Below, piece after piece: positions 36,000 to 47,414 of a stretch of DNA of 64,000 nt. This DNA comes from Epiperipatus broadwayi. Lineage: Eukaryota > Onychophora > Udeonychophora > Euonychophora > Peripatidae. Numbering within the stretch: position 1 is the first letter of the stretch; each line of letters starts with the position of its first letter. The stretch lies in contig JAQFVV010012507.1 in assembly GCA_028023455.1 (NCBI GenBank), positions 1,747,456-1,811,455 of the forward strand, in the 5' to 3' direction. Under the pieces are notes generated by a model. That model searched no databases. It was not told the DNA's origin and worked only from the letters and a program-made list of their open reading frames with translations. Made by a program: the position numbers and the translations under genes.

Positions 36000-36440
36000 A
36001 TTAAAAATTAGAAAATAAACACACGTAAAGTAAAACATGAAAAAAAATCTCCTTAAGCTAAAATAATCTAATATTATAATTAATCAAAAAATTATCTTTT
36101 TAGATTCCATTTTATTCAGTATAAACTAATGTATTTTACTTTTAAAATATTGTGGTAACCATGTGCTGTTGAATAAATGTAAGACAGCCAAAAGAAAAAC
36201 TGAAAAGCTAAAACAAGAAAGAAATGTGCTTAAGCTAAAATAATTTAATATTATAATTAACTTAAAAAACCCCCAATAAATCCACATAAAAATATTGCAA
36301 TTTATTGTATGTAAATTAATACATTTTACTTTTAAAATATAGCAATAACAATGAGCTTGGATAAGCATAAGAATGGCAATCAAAAGAGAAAATTGCATAA
36401 AGGTAAAACATGAAATCTGATTAAGCTAAAATAATCGAAC
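36000..36440 (+). repeat. Tandem repeat, about 180-190 bp period
   Basis: TTAAGCTAAAATAAT recurs near 36053, 36230 and 36421. TTTTACTTTTAAAATAT recurs near 36134 and 36315. GTAAAACATGAAA recurs near 36027 and 36402. Two full and one partial unit are visible. Open frames here are translations of the repeat. Confidence 0.7.
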
Positions 36441-37002
36441 ATAATTTCAAACTTTGCATGAGAAAATAATCATAAACAACCTCCTTATATAATATCTTGC
36501 TAATAAACAGAAAAAAACAAACTGATATTGAAAAATGGCCAATGAGGTAAAGTTAAACATATTTTCATGCATTGCTAATTTGTATGACATAATAAGGTTA
36601 AAACTTATGTTGCAATGGAGGCAAAAAAAAAAAAATCTTTTTTAAAAATATCATTAAAAATTGTAGTGTATAAAATATTATTCAAGAAATATTTAATATT
36701 ATAAAACACACAACAATCACATATCCATTGAGGTCTTAACAATTAGTGAAATAAGGTGGATTAGACAGGTATTTTACTTGAGAAGAAATCATGTGACATT
36801 CATTATCAGAAAAAAGAATGAAGAAAATTTTAAATGAATATCGTTCTATGAAAGATCAAATAATTAAACCATTAATCATCACATGATTACCATCTCTTAT
36901 ACTAGCACATAATTGTTTATAAACAAGGCCACTCTGTGCCAACCAGAGTAATCAGTGGATGCCAAAAGGCTTGAGCATAAAATCCCTATTCAATGCCTAC
37001 TC

Positions 37003-37061
37003 ATCCAATATCCTTAGACTAGTTTCTGGCTTGTGGCCTTCATCAGTGAGGAACTTTGGAT
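37003..37061 (-). ncRNA. Type I hammerhead ribozyme, left arm
   Basis: Minus strand: ATCC - loop - TCCTCA - CTGATGA - stem II (GGC/GCC) - GAAAC - TA - GTC - TAAGGA - loop - GGAT. Core CTGATGA and GAAA are exact, the cleavage triplet is GTC, and stem III is the minimal AC/GT found in PLE-type hammerheads (ACTAGT is self-complementary, so dimers could form). Stem I pairs TAAGGA with TCCTCA with one mismatch, then GGAT with ATCC across an internal loop. Confidence 0.72.
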
Positions 37062-37348
37062 CTGAGAACACTGCACCTAGATCTTAGGATCTAATGCAAC
37101 CCTCCAGCAACCACATTTTATCTCTATTTAACTATAAAACTATGAGAATGAAATTGAAAACACAAAAATATAGTCATATGGGTGCTTAACTGAGTTCAGA
37201 CCCTGATGACTATATAAGCTATTGAGCTTAGATTGAAAATATTTTTGTCTTTTCAATTTCATTCTCATAGTTTTATAGTTAAGTAGAAATAAAAGGTGGT
37301 TGCTGGAGGGTTGCATTAGATCCTAAGATCTAGGTGCAGTGCTCTCAG

Positions 37349-37407
37349 ATCCAAAGCTCCTCACTGATGAAGGCCACAAGCCAGAAACTAGTCTGGGAAT
37401 ATTGGAT
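37349..37407 (+). ncRNA. Type I hammerhead ribozyme, right arm
   Basis: Same layout on the plus strand: ATCC, internal loop, CTCA, CTGATGA (37364-37370), weak stem II GGC/GCC with an A-A at its base, GAAAC, TA, GTC, then TGGG, internal loop, GGAT. Stem I lower helix TGGG/CTCA includes one G-U. The two arms differ at stem I positions, and the inferred ancestor TGAGGA pairs fully with TCCTCA. That is good evidence of a real fold. Confidence 0.75.
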
Positions 37408-37482
37408 GAGTAGGCATTGGATAGGGATTTTATGCACAAACTTTCTGGCATCCATCGATTACTCTAGTTGGCACAGGGTGGC

Positions 37483-40400
37483 ACTACTGTATGGAGGTTT
37501 TGTCTTGGTTTAAGATCAAATAATGTGAAATAGATTTTATGGATAGCCATTAAGCAAGATTATAAACCCACAGCTCAAAGAAATGATGAAAAATTTTAAA
37601 AATATTGTGGTCACATTCAAACAGAAATTAATAAAACATGAAGACATTCTACATATACAGTCTATGATGATGGGATTGCCAAAATTGAAGATAAAAAGTA
37701 GTGCTTTGATAAAATAGATTTAGAAACAGAACAAAAGCAGCTAATGACTTTTTTTATAAATTCAATGAATATTTTATTATCAATAAATTTTTACTAAGTC
37801 AAAACTCTCAAGATATATACACAGTTATTGATTGATAGAATTCATGTGAATGAAATAGATTACATTTTTGACAATTAATGATAAAATTCATCAGATTTAA
37901 TAATAAAAATAAGGTCAGGAGTGAACTTTGGAGTGGATTATGTAGATAATTTTTAAGTGAAGTGTAAAAAATTACAATAATCTTAGAAAAATCCATAGAT
38001 AAAAAGGAGAAATTATAAATAATCGGAAAACTGGTTTCAGATATTAGATGAATGAGATAAATAATAGTAGGACAAAATAAATAAAGGTAAATGTGAGAAA
38101 ATTTTTGCTAAGGTTAAACCATAAGAAAATCAAAATGCATGAAGGAAAATATAAAAATAAATGGGGGGAAAAATGGCAGAAACCTTAACTACAAATGACC
38201 AAAGATCTTTTAAGGGAATTTAAAATCAAAGTCATAGTTTACAGCAAATTTGATAGAAATTAATGACAATTGTTGATAAAAGTATATGTGTATATATATT
38301 TTAATGCATTATATATAAATATATATTGATTTTTTTATTTGCTTGTTATATCATAGAATATGCACTATGTATTTTTAAAAAACTATTCCCAAGACTTCCT
38401 CTATATCCATGACTTGACCATTTAGTTCCCAGTCTTTATATGTGTACTTGAGACCATGGAAAATTTTAAATGATAAATTATACATTTTTAACATATATAA
38501 TGTAATAGTACAAACTCTGGGCTGAACCTGGGGTGATGGAATAATCATCATCATCAAACCCAAGTTCTACAAATTTAAATATTACATGTAAAAATAAAAA
38601 AGAATGAGCATGAGAGAACAACACAAACACTATAAATAAGTAACTCTAAGTTCACCAGCATTACACACAAGCAATAATTATTCATCATCATGAATGATTA
38701 ACAGTAAAAATAAATCAACAGTCAATCTTGTGACTTAATTTGAAATGGGTCTGTTATGGCCCAGACTAATTATTTAGCCTTTGCCAAACTTAGGACAATA
38801 ATACAACATAATAATTTGGATACACAAACTTAAATGCTAATCCATCAGAATATAAAATAATAAAAAATAATACTGGGATACTAAAATATCCTGAACATCA
38901 TCTCATTAATATATTGGCCAACTATAAATGTAATTTCTAAAGAAATAATAAATAAAATGTAGTGCATGGACTTTAAAGGATATCTTCTTTGTGCCATGTA
39001 GCATTAGAGAAGTAATGAAATCATCATCAACTGGATGTCCATAACACTAAAAATAATACCCTTTTATATAACAGACCATTATGCCTGAATCCAGCTCAGA
39101 TAGCAAAAGCTCTATAATTGTTACTGTGATTAAGATATATAATATAAACATAATATTCTAAAACTATTTAGAATTGAGTAAATTCACTGGAATAACTTTA
39201 ATAATGAAATATCAATTTATTAAGAACAATTAAATCAAAATTAGAGTCTACTGAATATGCTATAAATATAAATTCAGCATTCATATTTTGATTAATAAAA
39301 AAAAAATCCACTATTACATTGTAATTTAAATATATATCCCAATAGACTTACATAAATGACCTATATATCAGCACACAAATATGCCTGTATAATATAAAAT
39401 GGACATGTTTGAATCATCATAAGCTTATAAATGAAATTCATTTTTATAATATGTAATGACTGATTTAATATATATATATGCATATGGAAATGTGTGTACA
39501 CATTTGCGTTTATAAAAAAAATAAAATAAACCTAATAAATCATATGTTTTTTCAACACACAATTAATTCAATGTCAAAAATGTAAAATATTCATATATAT
39601 AAGCATTCAGATATGCTACATAATAAGTTAAAAATTAACATGTTCAAATTTTCAAAGACATAAAAAAATTCAATCCATTTTTAATAATACATACATGCAC
39701 ACGTGTGTGTATATATAAATAGTATGATTCATTATTTCTAATGGTAAAAAAAGTTTTTATTTAAAAAAAATAAATTATCTTGAGATTCAGTTTGGAAAGT
39801 TTTTTTGTCTTGATTAATTATAAATGTTTCAAAAATATTCCAGAAAGTTCTTTTGTTTTTCAATCTAGAAAGATTTTTGGAGTTTTTTTTTTTTTAATAA
39901 AATATACTGGAAATGCATTTTACTTTTTGTTGGATAAAGTTATTTATTTTTTTTTAAAAAAATTGTAATTTAAAAATTGCAACTGCCATTTTCACTAAAG
40001 GAATGGTTTAAAATAACTTTTGTTTTCAAGATATATAACACTACTTTCCAGCTGTACTTTATATATTTGGTGCTGTACCTTTATGTTTTTCTGCATATAA
40101 ATAAACACTATACATATAAACTAATTATTCAGTAAGCTGATGGGCTCTCTTGGTAAGCTGATTTTTTTTAAAACAGTAGTCTAGCTTATTGCCATATTCA
40201 GGAAAGGTATATCTGCTAACTGTTGACATTCACTCATCTCCATTTAGTCTTTATCATTTGATGGGCTTGTGGTAAAAATATATACAGGCTAGGGACCACA
40301 TATAAACTGGATCTTGCTTCCATGTGAGTCCAACTACCATTGTGAACTAGTAGCAGCAGCTGGACTTGCACTCTACACCTTCAATTATATTTTCATGGTA

Positions 40401-40844
40401 GTTACTACTGTAAAAAACTCTAAAACTCCCCCTAATTTTTTTTCAACTTTTTTATAGTGAGGGTGGAAAAAACCAGTAATTAAAAGCAATTTTTTTTTAT
40501 TTTGATTGAAAAAAGTTAATGACTTAATCCTTTCAAAAACAATTTCGTAGAATTTTCATCAAAATATGTTACGCAAGCATTAATTAAAAAATATTGCTAA
40601 CAAAAAATAGATAATGGAATTTTATATTTGCCAGTATATCTATTGTAACATAAAAACATGCTTATTTTAATTTCAAAATCAGAATTAATAAACTATTAAT
40701 TAGACCTTTTTAATGTTCAATTTATAATAATTTTTTTAATCCAAAATTGTTTACTTCTTAGCTGTTTATTCAGTGTAATATAAGAAATATCTGCAAAAAT
40801 GTTCTGTTTATTTCTACTTTTGCTTTTAACTTTATATATATTGT
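37483..40844. other. AT-rich non-coding DNA
   Basis: 39375-39480 and 39600-39710 look like a weak direct duplication (CAG..ATATGC.., ACATGTT..AAT..TCA, ATGCA..TGTGTG.A). 40140-40400 is less AT-rich without a recognisable frame. No gene found. Confidence 0.4.
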
Positions 40845-40877
40845 GACCTTTGGTTTTGATTAAAGAAACCAAAGGTC
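40845..40877. repeat. Perfect 12-bp hairpin
   Basis: GACCTTTGGTTT (40845-40856) and AAACCAAAGGTC (40866-40877) are exact reverse complements around a 9-base loop. It follows a TATATATTGT stretch. It could be the terminus of an unrecognised element. Confidence 0.6.
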
Positions 40878-43800
40878 GATGAGTTGAGGGCAATGCTGGT
40901 TTTTGAACAGTTTGAAGAGAAACATTTTTTTTCTTCGTAGAAGAATTGCAGATCAGGTGAAACTAGGACTAGATTTTTTTTTTTTGAGAAATTAAAATTT
41001 CGTGAAGTGGTTGTGTGACATATAAATAAAATTATGTTTGTAGTTAATTGAAAAGTCTAATATATAAGTGTGTTAAGTGCGTGGAAGGAGGATAAAGCTC
41101 ACACATACAGTGAAATTTGTGCATGTTTATTTATAAAGGTTTAAGTGTTGAATTGGACAAATAATATTATATGAAAAGTGAAAGTTTAATTTATGAAAAG
41201 GTTCAGAAATTTAACTTGCTTGTAATAACACTTGTTTAATATCTAATTTAGGGGGGAAAGCTATAGAATTTTAAAATACTATGAAATAGGTGTTTTTAAG
41301 GCTATTTGAGATTTGCTACAAGAAGATAATGAAGATTATTAATAAATGTGCATCCATGAATGTGTGTGTGTGATATATAAAGTTTTAAATATAGGAACAA
41401 TTCCAAATTATTATATACCATGCAATATATCATTGGAAAGGGAATTGAGAGAATAATTGCTTCATATCAGTTTTAAGTCAATCAATAATTATAGTCATTC
41501 AAGAATTTTAAGTCAAAAATTTAGTCTATTCTTTCAATTGGAAAATTTTTTCTCTCAATTTTTTCCAACATATTTTTTTAAACTTAGAGCGGGAAAATCT
41601 CAAGCATATACATGGGATAGCATTGTGAATAATTAAAATTATGTTTGATGAGTCAATTATCACTTAATACCAAGGGTCAAAGATTAAGTCGGTAGGTCAG
41701 AGGATGATGGACAATCAAAGCTTATAAAAGGGATGAAGCATTGGGGAATGAGGTGCTTCTCTAAATTGTTCATGTTGCATGTAATTAAAATTTTGCTTCA
41801 TTATTTTTTTTTGGGTAAAGCTATATGGTTTGATGGTTGCCATCTTCTGACTATGAATTATTTAAAAGTATAGGGTAATTATAAAATGTATCCCTAAACA
41901 ACTGGGTTAAGTATACCAGATCTCCTTCAGAAGTCAATTATAATTGAAGTTGCCAGCGCAACAAAAGTTAGTAAATCATGCCTAAAACCATGCATCAAGC
42001 CCAGATACTGCAATCTTCCCAGTGTAAGATATTTCAGGTAAAAACTTTTATTGATATTTATTCTTTCGAAAATGTTTCACATATGATATTTAGATGGATG
42101 TCTTTAATAAGATGCAAGAAGAGATTGAAAGGAGAACAATTGCTGTAATTGTGCATCTGTGTTACATTTATTGGAAAGACAATAAAAATCTGAGTGTATA
42201 TATTTTTTATTAATTGCTATCATCAGAAAAAAACTTTTGTGTTCTCATAGGAGAAATTTTTCTTTTAACAGAAAAGTTTCAAATATATGTCAGAATGACA
42301 GAGATTGAAATGAGAAAGGAAGGAAGTATTGAACAAAACTATTGATGAATGAATTTATAAATGTACAATAGTGAGCATCGATTCTAAGCTGGATATCTGA
42401 TTTGAATGCTAAAATTTAACAAAGGAAAAGAACCCAGGGAATGACTTAAATCGTAGAGCATGAGAAACTAAACTCTTCTAATAATTAACTATACAATAAG
42501 TGATATTGCAAATGTATAAATTTTCATAGTGGATTAATAAATGAGCAAGGATCCTGATAATTAATATAGGTACTTTCTAAGATGTGTGTCGCAAAATTTA
42601 GTTTTGTTACAAATCAAAGTTGCAATTTGGATACCTTTGAAGTCATTATAACATGGTCATATATCTATTTCATTTAGTATAATATGTGTGTATTAAAAAT
42701 ATGGACAAACTTAAGCTGTCAAATAGAGAACAGTGCGAATGGTGCAGTGTGCTAAATAGGACATTAAGTAAAATTTTTCTTTATTATTATTATATTTATT
42801 ATGCTGTGTCTAATTTCCTTTATTATATATTTTTAATTAGGTGTTAAAATTTTAACCTGGTATTAAATTTCAGTTAGAACAGAAAATTTAATATTGTTCA
42901 TTATTTAATCACTTTAGCCTGTATATTTTATGGAAAGCTTGAGAAGGGAGTATGAAAGAGATTTACAATATTACTATGCTAATAGTTATAAAATTAATAT
43001 TTTCATGTTTATTTAATTCATGTATATTTTAAGTATTTAATTGCTATGCCCTAAAGAGTGATTTAGTTAAGATCAGATGTGTTTAAAGTAAATGATGCCC
43101 ATTTCCTAGTCTATAGTATTAATGTTTTAATGAAAATTTATGCTTAAGTCACATTAGACTAATTTTAAAATTATCGATTCATCCATCAGTAATATGATAC
43201 TTTTAGGTTAAGTAAGAGTGCAAATGACCTTTGTTTGTTCGAGATGAGTTTAGTTCTTGCTACCTCGAAGGCTGAGATGGAGCATAGCTCTCTTGCGATT
43301 AGATGTATTTAACTTTGAAGGTGTCCAGAGATCAAGGATATATTCCCAGCTCCTATATTAGTTTGCTTTGTAAGAGATAAATATTTGATGCGGTATGTGA
43401 TGATTTAGCTTACCCTTTTCTATATGTGTAGTGACAAGGTCCTTGCATATCTTACAGACTCAGCTAGAAGGCACACTTAGGTTTATGCTGTCACCAAGAT
43501 GTTGTTTCTTGATTTATTTTCTCTTACGAGGATATTATTATTATAACCATGGATTGAATTAAATGTTGTTTAATGTTATACCAGGTCATTATGTATTAAT
43601 TAAACTAGTTATTTACTTTAGGGAATTATAATTAAAACATATTTCAGAAATTGATGTATAGTGTAGCTGAGCTTAACCTGCAGCTTGTTATTGAACTGAT
43701 AATTATTCAAATTTTAAGGTTAATAATTTAAAACTCAGAGAAGCAATGCACATCATATCCAGTTCATGCTGAAGCAAGTCACTGCTGGACTGGTAAGTTG

Positions 43801-45078
43801 ATAGAGAGAAACTCATGTTGGGGACATAGTATGCAATACAAGTGTGGGTGCGTGAATGTAACTTTTTAAATTATTATACAATTGGAGAATAGAAGTTAAG
43901 TATTAAGTTTATGGGGAGTAACAGTTTATAAATTAGTTGTAGATTTAAATATCGAATGAAAGTAATTTCTAAAATACGTGAATTTCTTAATGGAGAGAAA
44001 ATAAATATTGCTTTGATTTGATAAGAGCTAAAAGTTAACTGTTCTGTAATTTTAGTACTGACGGAGCGCAGCTTCAGAAAAGAAAATAATTGGTGTCTCA
44101 AAATAATAAGTCATGGATTGAAACAATTTATTTAAGTTTATAATATAGGAGTTAATTGTTCTCAGTACTAGAATATGAGTACCAATGTTGGGACACTGGT
44201 TATATCCTAAATGAGATGAACCCAGAAAGAAATTGTAATCCATAGCCAATGTAAATCCATTATAAATATGTTTTGTGATTATTATTTCATTATTTTCTTT
44301 TGTTAATTGGATCGCTATAATGTTTGTTTTATACCTTGTATGTTTTATAGTTAATATGTTAATAAGTATTTTGTTTTGAATTTAAACTTGAGTGTTATGT
44401 CTTAATACTTGGGGTATCCATTGATTTCAGAAATTTGATATAGAAAAGTTGTAGAAAATATTCTATACTTTTTGGTACAGATATGTCACAAAATGTCCTT
44501 ATGAAATATTACTACTAAATTAATATTTATTATTATTATTATTCATTGGTTGAGATTTGAGAATTAATCTGCTGAAACATGTACTTATATTTTAAATTAC
44601 AATGATCATATGGTAAACATCTAAGATAAGAATTTAATTTTAAATTTAATATTTAGTTTATTATGTTTTTTGCACTTTGGCTAATGTCATGAGTGGACAT
44701 CAAATCCCTTTTCCACTCCTGATATTGGAAGACATTCACAGTCGATGAGAATCAAATCAAAATTTAGTGTAAATAAATATTTCATTTATAACCGTTTAGT
44801 AGTTTTTATTATTATCATTATGATCAGGATTATTATCCTTAGTTAAGAATAGACATTAGTTTCTAGAATCAGTGTATGTCTATTTGACTTAAATTCGCTG
44901 GGATAGTTTTCAATGGTCTGCAATAAATTTGGGAATAGGCGAAGCTCCACACTATAAATCTGGACCCTGAGAATGAGAGATTCACAATCATAAATTTTTA
45001 AATGAAGAGGTTATCATTGCTGGTATATTGTAATATTAGAGAGTTTATTAAGTGGAGAATATTGTAGATTCTGCTCTT
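40878..45078. other. AT-rich DNA, somewhat richer in G than neighbours
   Basis: No frame of credible length, no RT motif and no tRNA-like box were found. 43240-43500 and 44880-44990 are patches of more mixed composition. Possibly untranslated or intronic sequence; nothing can be asserted. Confidence 0.4.
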
Positions 45079-45114
45079 GTGTGTGTGTGTGTGAGAGAGA
45101 GAGAAAGAGAGATA
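45079..45114 (+). repeat. (TG)n(AG)n microsatellite
   Basis: A TG run (about 8 units) is followed directly by an AG run with one interruption. Confidence 0.85.
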
Positions 45115-45592
45115 CCATTGTGGAGAGTCATATTTTGTGGTAGAGATGTGATGGAGGAAAATATAAACATTTAAAAGAAATTAATTGTAACTTTGGGGGG
45201 TGAGTCTGTGGGGGAGAGCTGTTTTCAGTTTCCAATAATTTGTCATTTGATTCACTTATATTTAATAATTGCTGAATTAAAGATGAGAATAAAACATACT
45301 ATTTAGAACTTAAATCATTATATATTTTTTTTAAAATTTTGATAATTTGCTTTCTTCACAGACTTACAAATTGTTGAGTGATGATGATGATCTTAAGTTG
45401 GCATAGCAGCTGACGGATGTAGTTACAATTTGGTGTCCTGGTAAACAAATTATTACATGTATGTATATCCCTCTCTGTAAACTCCATCTCCATCTCTATA
45501 TAGCTAAGCGGAAGGTTACAATGTTTATATATATACACTACTATATTATTGTATGCCATGAGATACAACTGTCTCAATATATATATATATAT

Positions 45593-45808
45593 TGTAACGG
45601 AAATGGTTATTTGGGAGGTTTGATTTATATAATTAATTTTATTATTTTATTTTATATTATTTATACTTATTTATTATACTTTTATTTTTTACAACTTTTA
45701 TTCTTTATCTTATTTGTTTATTATCAGTTTTGCTAACCGAAATATCCCAGCTTAGCCTCCAACTGTAATAGATATTGTTTATTTATTTATTTAACCAACG
45801 CCGTTACA
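45593..45808. repeat. Inverted ends TGTAACGG/CCGTTACA, 216 bp
   Basis: The first 17 bases (TGTAACGGAAATGGTTA) and the reverse complement of the last 17 (TGTAACGGCGTTGGTTA) agree at 14 positions. It may be a small TIR element, or chance structure inside the LTR candidate. No clear target duplication at the right end. Confidence 0.4.
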
Positions 45809-47357
45809 ATGCAAGCAGAGAGCTAATACAGATACAAATTTAACTTCATATCCATACCCTTGACCGAACCCCAAGGCAATACGTACATATTATCTTGGCA
45901 TTATTTTTCCCAATCAAGAACCCTCGGCTGCTGAACAAAGCAAACTATTTCAAGAAATTTAACGAATGTTCAGCGCTTGCTATTTATTTTTTATAATTGG
46001 GAAATTCTCACGAACAAGCAGCACACGAATACCTTTATAAAATCAGCCTTACCCTTTAATCACTAAATTACAGTTTTCTCCCCTGTCGTAGTTTGGTGAT
46101 AGGAGAATAAAGCAAGTATACGCAATTTACAAATAAATATGTTTAATAACACTCACTTTTATATAAAAAAAATACATGATAACAATAAAAAAAAACACAC
46201 ACTTATATAAATACGTGGCTATAATAAAACATAGTAAAACAGATCAAATATAAAAGTTATTTTGAAGTCCTATTGGGTAGAGTTCTAAATTTATCACGAT
46301 TGTTCCTTGTTTATTTATTTATGGACATTAAAAATTAAAATGCATGCATGTTTTTTACCTAGGTTTTCATTGTAGTTGTTTCCATGGGTATTTCTTTCGA
46401 GCGCTCTTTACCGTCCAGTGGGAGATCATCCCTTTTTTTGTAGAGACGATATGTCCTTCACTGTCGGCTGGATTGATTTTATCTCTCAGTTTGTGGGGTT
46501 ATTTCTCATTCCAGTTTTTTACTTCTTGTCGATTCTTTAGGTAGATTTTTAAGTTGTCAGGCACAGAAGCGGCGGTCTCTCTAGCAGGTCAGGCATAGAT
46601 CTTACATTGTGAGTCAGTGGTGAGACGGATTGAATACGAACCCACGTCCATTTAACGCCACTAGCCGCGCACTTCTTTCATTTTCTTTGAGCTGTTGCTG
46701 CCTCAAAATCTCTACTAGTAATGAACAGATAATAATTGTAATTCTCTTACTGTCTTTCTTTTGTTCATTGTTTTTGTAAATTTTTAATTAAGATTTAGAT
46801 TTCCAACCAATTCTTATCATCATGTTTCTTTATTTAATTAGTGGCTGGAATGTAGGTTTTAATTAATTTAGCTGTAATTATAAGCTTTTCCTTGTTATAC
46901 ATTTTCTTTGTCTGAGGAATTTAATTAGTCCAACAGACATTCATACCTACGGCCATATTGTTTTTATATTACATATTACATTTAATTTTTATTTAAAAGT
47001 TTACAATTCATTTTTCACATTTATGTTTATAATTCATTTTAACTTGTTACAATATAGTTTTTAACAAGAGAGGAAAAGATGCATTTCTTTATGCATCCCC
47101 TTCCCCTCTCCCACAATAAATAGAAATAACTTTCAAGCATTTGATTTACTCGTTTTTTTTTTTAAAGAGAGAAAGAGACACATTTCTTTATGCACCCCCT
47201 CCCCTTCTCTTACTATTACAAAAATCCAAAGTAATTTCGACATTTAAATTTCAACTTTTTCTTTCCATCTTTTTTTAAAAATTTAGTAACTAATCCATTT
47301 CACCTTTATTACTTTCTAGTAGCTAATTTATCTAATTTTATTAATAAATATATACGT

Positions 47358-47384
47358 GTGACGACGACTTTACATGGTCGTCAC
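47358..47384 (+). repeat. 8-bp stem-loop at the end of the LTR candidate
   Basis: GTGACGAC (47358-47365) and GTCGTCAC (47377-47384) are perfect reverse complements around an 11-base loop, one base before the CA terminus. Confidence 0.6.
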
Positions 47385-47414
47385 AATATATATATATATA
47401 TGTATATATTCATA

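Larger units (their letters stand above)
36928..37482. mobile_element. Palindromic ribozyme-bearing repeat (two inverted copies)
   Basis: Arms of about 244 bases (36928-37171 and 37239-37482) are reverse complements at roughly nine in ten positions, around a spacer of about 67 bases that itself has a short inverted pair. Each arm carries a hammerhead ribozyme, sense strand pointing outward. No open frame. Ribozyme architecture and head-to-head geometry resemble PLE terminal repeats or animal retrozymes (small non-autonomous retroelements with hammerheads). A decayed third copy is at 60403-60620. Confidence 0.82.
45593..47385 (+). mobile_element. Candidate solo LTR (TG...CA)
   Basis: Composition rises sharply in G and C inside an AT-rich surrounding. 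The segment starts TGTAACGGAAATGG and ends GGTCGTCACA, i.e. 5'-TG...CA-3', and both sides are (TA)n so a 4-6 base target duplication of ATAT type is compatible. TGTAACGG is a common start of Gypsy-type LTRs. No gag or pol is present, so this would be a solo LTR of about 1.8 kb. The alternative is a 216-base inverted-repeat element at its left end (45593-45808) plus unrelated sequence. Confidence 0.4.

Noticed and set aside
39375-39710. Direct duplication of about 110 bases
   Set aside because: Similarity is patchy and mostly AT words; not strong enough to list as a separate repeat.
45356-45736. Frames of 73 and 91 codons near the LTR candidate edge
   Set aside because: Hydrophobic low-complexity translations of TA-rich DNA on both strands.
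46344-46544. 66-codon frame inside the LTR candidate
   Set aside because: Cys/Phe-rich with no recognisable motif; too short to call a gene.
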